Below are positions 54,559 to 64,000 of a stretch of DNA of 64,000 bases, one piece after another (positions within the stretch are counted from its first letter, which is position 1; the number at the start of each line of letters is the position of its first letter). The stretch comes from Melieria omissa (Eukaryota > Arthropoda > Insecta > Diptera > Ulidiidae), in the NCBI GenBank assembly GCA_963971225.1, contig OZ020268.1, positions 51,820,404 to 51,884,403 of the forward strand, written 5' to 3'. The notes beneath the pieces were generated by a model. It made no database searches and was not told the origin of the DNA. It was given only the letters and a program-made list of their open reading frames with translations. The translations under genes were made by a program, and so were the position numbers.

Positions 54559-55647
54559 GGCTTTTCTGGGTTTGACATCAGTTCTAGGGTAATTAGGGTC
54601 CGCTGATTTCGTTTCGCAAAAAATGGGCGTGTCACTTTTTCGTAATTTCCCTGACTTTTTTCACGTTTTCGATTGTAATTTCTAAATCAATGAACCGGTT
54701 GACATGGTTTTCTCTTTGTGACATTTACAACACCTCACGGCTTCTTTTTCAATGTAATTTATTTTTATTAGTTTTAAAATAACGCGGTAATTCTTTATGC
54801 TTTATTCTTTATTTAAAAATTAAAAAAACAAATAAATTAAAAATATGGAATTTCAAGGCGTTTTCTTGGATGATCAAAAACATGCACATTTTTCTTAAAT
54901 CTATTAATGAGTTGGGTGTTACATGAAAGCGGAAACATTAAACATTACAACACAGCCAAATTATTTGGCGGAATACACAATCGCATCGAAATAATACCAT
55001 TTTCATAATTTTTCATACTTTTCCCTTAAAAAATTAGGTGCCTGAAAATATGCAAAGTTTTTAATTTTGTTTTGTTTCAAAATTTGTTTTGTTTTTTGCT
55101 TGTATTCCAGACTGTAAATGGAACATATAAAAGGGCATATTTGCGGCCGTTGATTTTTTAAGGAAAAAATATGAAAAGTGATGAAAATGACGATGGCACA
55201 TTTTTGCTATTATTTCGATGAGAGTAGGAACCACGCCAAATAATTTGGCTGTGTTGTATTATTTGATGTTTCCGTTTTCATTTAACACCCAACTCGATAG
55301 TTGATTTACGAAAAATGTGCATATTTTTCATCAATAAATAAAACGCCATGAAATTCCATATTTTCCGACTTTGAAGCCCAATTACCGCGGAATCGTAAAA
55401 CTTATTAAAATAAATTGCATTGGAAAAGAAGCCGTGATGTGTTGTAAATGCCACAAATTGAGAATCATGTCAACCGGTTTATTGGTTTAAAAGTTATAAT
55501 CCCAAACATGAAAAAAGTCAGGGAAAATCCGAAAAAGTGACACGCCCATTTTTTGTGAAAACGGAAACTAAGTTTTAAAAACGACTTGCGGATTCGAAAT
55601 CAGCGCTCCCTAATTACCATAGAACTGATGTCAAACCCAGAAAAGTC
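54559..55647. mobile_element. 1.1-kb near-palindromic foldback element
   Basis: The left arm (about 54559-55035) and right arm (about 55155-55647) are inverted copies. Matching blocks in order from the ends are: CTTTTCTGGGTTTGACATCAG; GGTAATTAGGG..CGCTGATTTCG; AATGGGCGTGTCACTTTTTC; TCAATGAACCGGTTGACATG / its complement; CACGGCTTCTTTTYCAATG; AATATGGAATTTCAAGGCG; GCCAAATTATTTGGCG; CATCGAAATAATA; and TTTTTCATACTTTTCCCTTAAAAAAT near the centre. About 120 bp separates the arms. Long-arm structure suits a foldback or Mutator-like non-autonomous element. No convincing target duplication was seen and there is no coding frame. Confidence 0.88.
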
Positions 55648-55860
55648 ATTTTGCTGTTGATCAGTGTGATTAAACATCTACTGGATCTGTGAAGGTTTTT
55701 CAGATCTTTTCGGATGAACGATATCACTGGTAATTTCCTTACTTGTTCCGATTGGTTTAAGTCCCAGAGAAATGAACAGATTCAGTGCTATCAAAACCAT
55801 TAGTTGAATTGTTAATATTTTATTTAAAATCCAAACCATTAAAAAGTGCCAAAACGTGCT

Positions 55861-56060
55861 GTTTTACGAAAATACCAAAACTTTCAATCACTTCATTAAA
55901 CTTCAACAAAAAAATCTCCAAAATTTTAGAACCTACTATCAAAGTTCTTTCGTCTGTTTTACGAAAATACCAAAACTTTCAATCACTTCATTGCACTTGA
56001 ACAAAAAAACTCTCAACAATTTTCAAAGCTACTCTCAATTCGCTTTCTTCTTCTGTTTAA
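55861..56060. repeat. two tandem copies of a 95-bp unit
   Basis: GTTTTACGAAAATACCAAAA .. TTTCAATCACTTCATT is identical over 37 bp at 55861 and 55956. The remainder of the unit (ACTTCAACAAAAAAATCTC / ACTTGAACAAAAAAACTCTC) is similar. Confidence 0.8.
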
Positions 56061-56857
56061 AGATCTCACATTTGCAAACTTTACGCTTATCGCATATCAG
56101 ATTAATTTTCATATTTTTTATTATTGTTTTAAGTTGAAACTGCCAAAATTTTACAACAAAATTTAGCTCGCTCTGACTACATTAACTGACATTTGTGTTC
56201 CAAATTCAAATTAAAAGAAAGTGCAGCATTTTTTTGTTTTTGTAGAAACCAAAATGTCAGCATTAAATTATGGCCATTAATGTTTTAGGTTTATTCATAC
56301 ATAATTTTGATTTTTGTTTTTGGCAGGAAGAAGAAGCATAACCAAAATTACATCTAAAATTACAAAAAAAAGAACAACACAGACAATGCAATGCGATGCG
56401 ATCGTTGCGCCAACAACAAAACTATGAATCATTGTTATTTAGTGTTATGGCTGTGATTGTTGTTGTGATGTTGCCGCTGCTGCTGTTGGTTTTGTCTTTG
56501 TTGTTGTTTTCATTACACTTAAAATTTTTTAGCCTAAAATGAAATCCAGCAGAAGACCAAAGAAAAAAAGCAGAAAGATCCAAAAACAACTGCAATGTCA
56601 TTGAAAAAACACGCAGAAGAATCGTCAAGGATTACACAAGAGACAACGACAGCCAGCCAGCCAAATGGATGAAGCTGAAGTAGTCGCATGCAAGTGTGCG
56701 TACTTGAGGCTATGTATGTTTGTGTGTGTCTATCTTTGTGTATGTTTGTCTCTCCATAAATGTGTTTGTGTGCTTAGTGCAGCTGCGTTTGTGTCGGTGT
56801 GTGCATCTTCGCGCTACATACAATGCCAACTACAACAACAACAGCAACGCTTATAAC
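56061..56857. other. no gene recognised
   Basis: AT-rich to mixed DNA with GTTGTTGTGATG-like and TGTGTGTC repeats; the short frames at 56422-56628 and 56665-56856 reflect these. Confidence 0.45.
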
Positions 56858-57696
56858 TAGAGTCCGACCGATACCAAATTTTTTGGCCGATGCCGATGCC
56901 GATTAATCGGCATCGGCCAATTCTCAGCCGATGCCGATTAATCGGTCAAAAGGCCGAAAATCGGCCGATGCCGATGCCGATGCCGATGCCGATTCCATAG
57001 AAAAAAAAACACGAATGAATTCAATCAAAAACACTGCTTATTTTATAAAACTTTACATATATAGTACATTTCATCACATTCATCACAAATTAACAAACAA
57101 AAACGAGAAAATAAACAACTAAAAACTAAATAAAATTACAAGAAAATTCAGAATTTAAATACATTAAACTAAAATTTCCCCCAAATTTATAACACATAAA
57201 ATAAATATTTCATGAACATTGCTCATTCTATTTGGCACAAGGAATTAACAAAAGACCCAATAGCCAATATTGCTGAACAAGGTGTTGATGTAGCAAAAAT
57301 AGATTAAAAATATCTGTAAAATATTGTCCCCTTAAGTGTTTGTCATAAAATCCAAACAAATCTAAGGAGAAACCCCCCTAATCAGGCAACACTGGTTTGT
57401 AACGTATAATAAAAATGTAATAAATATACAAAGCGAGATATGAAAAAGAAAGACAGTGCGATTCAGCTGCAAATAAAAACAAACAAGAAATAAAAGCAGG
57501 AAAATCTACCAAAAAAAACCGATGTGGCATCGGCCAAAAAAAGCCGATGTGGCATCGGCCAAAAAAGGCCGAAGCCGATGCCGATGCCGATTCTTTTTTT
57601 TTTGGCCGATGCCGATACTAGCCGATGCCGATACCAATTTTATTGGCCGATACTAGCCGATGCCGATGCCGATGCCGATTAATCGGTCGGACTCTA
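56858..57696. mobile_element. hAT-type element with GATGCC subterminal arrays
   Basis: 839 bp. The inverted ends are TAGAGTCCGACCGAT and ATCGGTCGGACTCTA. Perfect 8-bp direct repeats CTTATAAC flank it (56850-56857, 57697-57704). Both subterminal zones (56883-56996, 57525-57680) consist of GCCGATGCCGAT hexamer repeats with GATTAATCGGC and TTGGCC boxes. The middle is AT-rich and includes a TCAGGCAACACTGG piece (57378-57391) like the ends of the 52751 element, perhaps an older nested insertion. No transposase frame. Confidence 0.93.
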
Positions 57697-57704
57697 CTTA
57701 TAAC

Positions 57705-58338
57705 CAAGGAAGCAGTTAGCAGTTAGCGCAGCTCAACAACAATAACCAGCCGCAGGAGAGTCGCACGAACAGAGCGACAAATAGTCATAAAGGTAAAGAT
57801 ACTAAAATTCTACCTGAGCGCTTTCGGGACGAAATATATAGTACGATCGAGCACATATGAACGCTGCCCAAAATGCTGCCAAAAAAAAATACACCATTAT
57901 ATTTGCTGTGGTTGTTATTTTTGTAGTTGTTGTTGTTGTTGTACCTAATTGAAAGATATAAGGAAGAGATGAAGAACGGCAACGGCGCACGAAGGAAGCA
58001 AGACGCCGCACATTTTGGGCGCATTGCCACAGCGACAACAACACATGTGCGCTCAGATGAAAACCAGTTTCAAAACCAGCAGCAACAACAACAACAACAA
58101 CAAGAACAGCAATAACCAAAAATCAACGCATGACAAGAAGAAAGAAGTAAAAGCAAAAGAAAACAGCTCGAAACAAAGCCCACAACTGTCTGTCTATCTG
58201 TCTTTCTTTCTGTCTGTCTGTTTGGCTCACTGACTGCGCGTTCGTTTGTTCGTTCGTCCATCCATACAGCTCGATTTTTGGCTTAGTAGCCGCTTTCGAA
58301 GCATGCGAGGAGTTGAAGTTGATGTTGGCCGCATACAT

Positions 58339-58372
<34 letters not shown>

Positions 58373-60179
58373 AAACCAATCGTATATATGTGTGTCGTAT
58401 ATATCTTACAGAACGCCAGATACTGGTTTTTCAGCCAGCACATGTCGTTTGTTGTTATTGTGCTGTGCGGCTGTTGCTGTGTCGTGTCTTCAGATTCAGA
58501 TTCCCTAACTGCTGTTATGCTCACAACGTTTGTTGTTGTTGTTGGCGTTGTGAGGTACTTTTTGGGTTGTTGTTGTTAGTTGTTGGTTGTATTTTGAATC
58601 TTATCGCAAAATTTCAGTATCCAGCGAAGAGAAAACGCGCACGAAAATTCAAAGAAATCCTAACTTGTTCGTAATGAAACAGCAGCTACAATAACAACAA
58701 CTACTACATATAATCCACAAAAAAACCAAAATTAAAAAAACTAAGAAATGTAAAAGATCACTAACCAAAAGTATGAAAACAATGATTTTTGTTGATTTGT
58801 TTAGTTTTTAAATTAAAATTACAGACATTTAAATGTGATTCTGCTTGCTTTCCAGATAAAAAATTGTGACACACAAATTTTCAGTTTAGCGATGAGAAGC
58901 TTTTGCCATGCACTTAACTGTGACATGGACTCAAGGCTCAAATTTAAGTAAACAAGCCTTTCATAGTCAACGATGGTTGATCTTCATTCCACACCAGACC
59001 ACAGACGATTGAAGAAACCTTTCATTAGTTAATACAATGCAAATTTTTAATACGATGCAATGGGCTTTGAAAGGAAAGAATTTGATTTTGAAAGGATAAC
59101 AAGTTAAGGCAACAAGAAAGTCAAATCTACTCTCCTTCACGAAGTAAAACTGATCGGACTCGCATTGACACTGATGATCACTTGCAGAGTACAAGAAGAA
59201 GGGATTCCCAACGAGTCATTATGGCCTCAGAGTGAAAGTGCGGCCTACTCTACACATCCCCTTCCTTACCTAACCTCACTTATCATGAAAACCGCACACT
59301 GATGCTAACTGGACAATTACAGTTGCCTCTAACATATTCTTCACTTCAAAATAAACTCACTAATTGTTAATTATTTCTTAGCGATTGAAGATTTCATGAT
59401 ATTTGACTATCTTTGCTTGGTAACTTATGTTGTCATTCTACGGACTGCCCAAGTTTATCCAGTATTGATCATTCCAGCCAGAAGAAGCAAGCTTTTCTTC
59501 TTTAAACATTGGGTATATTTGTTTATTGATCATCATTAGGTTATCCAACAGGATAATGAACGCCATTAGTTAATCATCCCACTAATTAAACTTGATCTAT
59601 GAAATCCCACAGCGCTCTTAGCCCATTCAGATCTGAGCCTCTAATTAGTGACCGATTTATTTCCACTGCTGACTCACTCAGTCACTCTCACTGGTGTTTT
59701 GATTAGAAATGATGAAATAACCATTCTATTCTATTCTATTTTATTCAAAATGGTTTAGTTAATGCAAATCTTTTTAAATACTATTCAAAGAAAATTATAG
59801 AGAGTTTCGTTCTAACTCTTCCAAAATCGTTCACAAACTTCACCAAAACTCACTCATAACTTTAAGCCTGAATTACACTGTATGAGCTGAAGATTATTTG
59901 GATTTGGATTATAGTTTGGCGATCTAAAAGCTTTTAGATTATGGGATCAGCATCAAAGCCTCACATAGACTTATCTGTCCGAAACTATTTTGCATTTCTA
60001 TTGCCGACTATTGTCAACTTTATTATTTACTCCTGGATTTAATGCACAGCAAACTCCTCCTGACAGGTTTACTACTTCAAATTTGTTTATACTCTATGTA
60101 ATTCTATATGAGTTATAGTTAATGTGTGATGTGTAGAATTTACCAAAATCAGCAGAAAGCAATAAAAACTGTAGCTGAT
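57705..60179. repeat. microsatellite-rich intergenic DNA, no gene recognised
   Basis: GTTGTTGTTGTT (57925-57940), CAACAACAACAA (58082-58103), CTGTCTGTCTG (58188-58222), (CA)n at 58341-58369 and GTTGTTGTTG (58529-58577). Frames here on both strands are repeat-driven. GGCCTCAGAGTG .. CCTTCCTTACCTAACC (59223-59275) resembles a decayed LINE tail. Confidence 0.5.
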
Positions 60180-61523
60180 TATATATTCAATGATTCTAAT
60201 AGAATGGATATCTATTGGATCAAATTGTTCTTGATGGATTAAATAGGCTGTGATTGATCGAATGGATTCTAATAGATTGGGTTAAACATTATAGGTCGTA
60301 CAGATACCAATAAAATTGCTCGAATAGATCTTGATAGATTAGATCAAATTATTCTTGATGGTTTGAATGAACCGAAATAGAACAAATGGATTTGCTATAA
60401 GTCAAAAGGATTTTAATACACTGGATAGATCGTATAAGTATTGGGGTCCCTGTCTTAGATCAAATAGATCCTGATAGATTGATTGATTTTGGATAAACTG
60501 TAAACTGATTTTCAAACTGTTTGTGATAGATCGAATGGATTCTGATAAATCGAATGGATTTCTTTTAGATCAAATAGTTATTGATAAATTGAATGCACCG
60601 TGATAGATCAAATGAGTTTTCTGAATTCTGATAGATTGAATAAAACGTGATAGATCATATACCCATTAAATTGAATTAAATTGTCTTAGATCGAATAGAT
60701 ACTAATAGATTAGTTGAATAGATCAAACTGTACGTGACAAATGTAATGGATTTTGAAAGATCAAATGGATTTTTTGAGATCCCATTCAAATAGATTCTTC
60801 GATAATCAAATTATTCGTATTGAATCGAATAGATCCTGTTAGATCGAATGGACTTTCTGCTGTCCGTCTTAGATCGATTATATTCTGATAGATCGGGTGA
60901 TTTTTTATAGATCGAATTGTTTTTGATAGTTTGTATGAATCTTAATAGATCTAATGATTCTTTTTTTATCAAGGTGTTCATATTAGATCGAATTAGACTC
61001 GATTAGATAATAGATTCTGATAGGCCCAGTCAATTATGGCCTTATAGATCGAATAGAGTTTCTGCTTATCAAATTGTTTGTAGTAAATCGAATGGATCCT
61101 GACAGATTGGTTGGATTTCGATAGATTAAACTCTACGTGATGGATCGAATAGACTTTCTGCTCATCGAACTGTTCGCCTTAGATTGAATATATTCCGATA
61201 AATCGGGTAATTCTTCATGGATCCAATTTCTAGTGATAGTTTCAATGGATCCTAATATATTGAATCGATCTTCTTTATCGAATTGTTCGTCTTCGATCGA
61301 ATAGATTTTGATAGGTCTTGAAAGATCGATTTTTTTTCTTTTTTCTGCTTTTCTTCTAATCGGGTTTTTCGTATTAAATCGAATAAATCCTGATGGATTA
61401 GTTGCATTTCGATAGATCAAACTGTTCGTGATAGATCGAATAGATTTCATGCTGGTCGAAATGTGAGTCTTAGATCAAATATATTCTGATAGATCAGGTG
61501 ATTTTTTATAGCTCAAATTCTGA
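60180..61523. repeat. satellite-like array of GATAGATCGAATGGATT units
   Basis: Dozens of degenerate units of about 20-35 bp around TGATAGATCGAATGGATTCTGATAGATC. A longer order repeats too: AAATCGAATRRATCCTGA..GGATTTCGATAGATYAAAC at 61085 and 61375 is about 290 bp apart. The frame on the minus strand at 61133-61450 is an artefact of the repeat. Confidence 0.85.
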
Positions 61524-62263
61524 AATTTAACAAATCTCTTTCATCAGGTACTTTTATTGATGCTTGGAAACTGGCTTTTATCTCTCCAATCTTCAAGAGT
61601 GGTAACAGAAATGACATTTGCAACTACAGACCCATTTCAAAACTCTCGGCAACATCAAAACTTTTTGAATGCATCATCCAAGCTAAATTATTATTTTCTT
61701 TTAAGAATTTAATATGTCCGGAGCAGCACGGCTCCATTCCAGACGATTGTATCTCTGCTTTTAATTCTGGTATCCAGGTTGACACTGTTTATACTGTTTC
61801 TCTAAGGCTTTCGATAATGTCTCTCAAGCTATACTGCTAAATAAATTAGCGTGTATGGGTTTCCACTCAACTTTCCTGAGTTGGATTGCAACTTACCTAC
61901 ACAATCGTAGGTGCGTTGTTGTTGTCGAAAATGTTAGGTCGGTTCCTTTCATTGCATGCTCAGGGGTACCGCAAGGTAGCATCCTGGGCCTGTTGCTTTT
62001 TGTTTTATTCATTAATGATATCTGCACATGCTTCTCGACAGCTAAGTTTCTGCTTTATGGGGATGACCTAAAGATATATTCATTGATCAGTGACTCCCAT
62101 GATTCTCAACTACTGCAGATCGATATTGATAATGTCAGCAACTGGTGTAACAAAAATCGATTATCACTTAATATAAACAAGTGTTTTCATGTCACATTTT
62201 CTAAACGTTGCAAAGTCATTGACATCTCTTATCACATTTCCATGACGATGATGAATAAATAAA
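61524..62263 (+). pseudogene. LINE reverse-transcriptase fragment inserted in the satellite array
   Basis: Translated blocks are: ..GTFIDAWKLAFISPIFKSGN then CNYRPISKLSATSKLFE (61551-61670), PEQHGSIP (61722-61744), KAFDNVS (about 61806-61825), SGVPQGSILG (61961-61990) and FLLYGDDLKIYS (62047-62082), then WCNKNRLSLNINKCFHVTF. These are RT domains of a jockey/CR1-superfamily non-LTR element. The catalytic box is YGDD where the family has YADD, and a frameshift precedes KAFD. Endonuclease and RNase H parts are absent. AAATT occurs at both junctions with the array. Confidence 0.88.
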
Positions 62264-62640
62264 ATTGTTTGTGATAATTTGAATAGATCAAATGGATTTT
62301 TTTGAATCCATTATTCGTATGAAATCGAATAAATCCTGATAGATAAGTTGCATTTCGATAGATCAAACTGTTCGTGATGAATGCATCTAGATTGATCGAA
62401 ACAATTTTCTGCTGATTGAAATGTTCATCTTAGATCAAATATATTCTGGCAAATCGGGTGATTTTTTATGGATCGAATTGCTAGTGATAGTTTGAATGAA
62501 TCCTAATATATCAAACAGATTTTCTGCTAAATGAATTTTTCTTCTTAGATCGATCAGATACTGATAGATCGAATGAATTTCTGTTGATATTATTTCTAAT
62601 AGTTTTAAGATCTAAAGGATTTTCTGTTAAATTCGCTCAA
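62264..62640. repeat. satellite-like array, continuation
   Basis: The same GATAGATCGAAT units as at 60180-61523 resume directly after the LINE fragment, including TTTCGATAGATCAAACTGTTCGTGAT (62346-62371), which is identical to 61410-61435. Confidence 0.85.
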
Positions 62641-63740
62641 CTAAATTTAATTAAAAATTAACAAAAGCTGAAATTGAAGCTTAGGCTTAAAGCAAAACAA
62701 ATCTATTCCTACCTACAAAAATTAAAAACATAAAAATTCCATAAATAATAACCAACGAAATAAAAAGCAAATTCACAAATTGGTTTGAAACAATTTCAAT
62801 AATTTATTTGATAATTTTTTTGCGCTCTAACGCCAGTTCCTAGCATAGGAAACCATTCATACTCGCACTACGAAACGTACACAAGTAGGTAAATATATAA
62901 AAATATATATATATTTATGTATGTATGTATAGTATATGTGTGGTGTAACTTTATACAAAATAAAGCGCCATACGTTGATGTCTTATGAAATAAAAATAAC
63001 TTGACTGCAAGTATTCATATTACAAATATTAACAGCACACTAATTTTTTAGAAAAGACTATTTAATAACACAAAATTCGCATTTATGCTAAAGCAAAGAA
63101 TTTTTTAAACAAAATTAAAAGCAAATTTACTAAGCGTAATTCGTGGATACAGCTGCATGGCGAACAATTTGTTCGTTTCATTTGTTTGTTGTTTTTTACA
63201 ATAAAAATGTTGGTAAGACATATCGATGGAATAAGGGTACAATTTGAGTATTAAAGTAGCGTAAGTTTAAGAGTTTTCAATTAAAATTAAAATTTTAATT
63301 TGTATAAAAATTAGAACGAAGAACATTAGATTTAAGTTTTAAGCTAATGGAATACTTTTTTGTGGCCAACATTGCGTGCGTAATTGTAAACGATTGCTAG
63401 ATTAGTTGAGTTGTCAGTTAATAAGAGGAGAACAAAGCAAAGAGAGCGAGGAACTTGGATTATAGAAAAGTTTACAAGTGTATATACCATAAGACGCATT
63501 ATTGCACACGAAATCTGTGGAATTTTTCTAAATATGTTTTCTTTGACTAAAAGTTAATAAGACTAAACGTTTGAGGTGAATTTGTTAAGATCGAAGAAAA
63601 CTCTTTTTAAAACTCTGAAACTAATACAATATTCAAAACATTGGGGTTTAACTTTACTTATGAATTTTCCTATTAACTTTTGATGTTTTTTTATTAACTA
63701 AGTAAAAGGTATTTAAAGTGAGTTGTAATGCTTGTTGTGA
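62641..63740. other. no gene recognised
   Basis: AT-rich DNA splitting the satellite array; TATATATATATTTATGTATGTATG at 62907-62930. No frames or element borders. Confidence 0.5.
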
Positions 63741-64000
63741 AACAATACTGATAGATCGAATGTAGGTTTTTTGAATTATGCATCTTAGATCGAAAAGATT
63801 CTGATAGATCGCATGAATTTCTATAAATCGAATTGTTTGTGATAGATTAAACAGATCCTGTTAGATCAAATAGGTTTTCTGTGCATCTAATTGTTGGGAA
63901 TCGAAAAAATCCAGATCCTGATAAATTGAACAGTTCTCAGTATATCAATCCTTATAGATCTAATGGACTTCATGTAAATCGAATTGATTGCAATAGATCA
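63741..64000. repeat. satellite-like array, second block, running off the window
   Basis: ACTGATAGATCGAATG, TTAGATCGAAAAGATTCTGATAGATCGCATG and similar units resume and continue to the window end. Confidence 0.8.

Noticed and set aside
57785..58674. Overlapping frames on both strands
   Set aside because: They are held open by GTT/CAA, CTGT and CA repeats; neither strand shows conserved protein features.
61133..61450. 105-codon minus-strand frame
   Set aside because: An artefact of the GATAGATCGAAT satellite, which lacks stops in that frame; internal peptide repeats follow the DNA repeat.
60180..64000. CRISPR-like array
   Set aside because: Units are degenerate and contiguous without unique spacers, in a eukaryotic genome.

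Overview
The window is nuclear DNA of a higher (cyclorrhaphan) fly. I infer a true fruit fly (Tephritidae) or a close relative. The supporting signs are short AT-rich introns with GT..AG borders, protein sequences closest in style to Drosophila orthologues, AT-rich intergenic DNA with CA/GT and CAA/GTT microsatellites, and a dense load of small transposon remnants. There are no bacterial features, no operons and no CRISPR array.

Layout. About 1-3.2 kb is repeat-rich: a possible piggyBac-type fragment, a degenerate tandem array, an 87-bp direct repeat, and an 835-bp inverted-repeat element flanked by TAA. Three ordinary genes follow. A two-exon classical short-chain dehydrogenase/reductase lies on + (3315-4149). 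An intronless enoyl-CoA hydratase/isomerase with a C-terminal SKL peroxisomal signal lies on - (5345-6208). A five-exon orthologue of the circularly permuted ribosome-export GTPase LSG1/Drosophila Ns3 lies on - (8848-11489). The first two genes converge, and the 1.2 kb between them holds three small DNA transposons with intact target-site duplications. The only other convincing gene is a secreted CAP/antigen-5-like protein in about six exons on + (31710-32907). A possible terminal exon sits at 50106-50156. These genes belong to unrelated processes (redox metabolism, peroxisomal fatty-acid oxidation, 60S ribosome export, secretion).

The remainder is transposon and satellite DNA. The clearest structure is a Transib-type transposon (17896-20121; CACAGTG-starting ends, 5-bp CGGCG duplication) inserted in an R1-clade LINE, with a 69-bp retroposed tail nested inside it. 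A LINE family with a conserved 3' tail (TGTGGTATCACAATGGGCC, then CCTAACC repeats) leaves copies at 14936, 18894 and 45173, and the same tail ends a tRNA-derived SINE at 33078-33482. Other items are: related SINEs at 7621, 20985 and 42531; hAT elements at 4463, 4960, 52751 and 56858; piggyBac-type MITEs at 4217, 24440 and 29136; two MITEs with 4-bp palindromic duplications at 27229 and 27759; Tc1 and mariner fragments at 28470 and 35225; and a 1.1-kb near-palindrome at 54559-55647.

About ten degenerate tandem arrays (units from 17 to roughly 290 bp) and one very homogeneous 537-bp pentamer array (51041-51577) are scattered between these. Much of 35.8-42.4 kb and 46.5-51 kb is AT-rich DNA in which I recognise no gene. 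All family assignments come from reading motifs; no database search was run.
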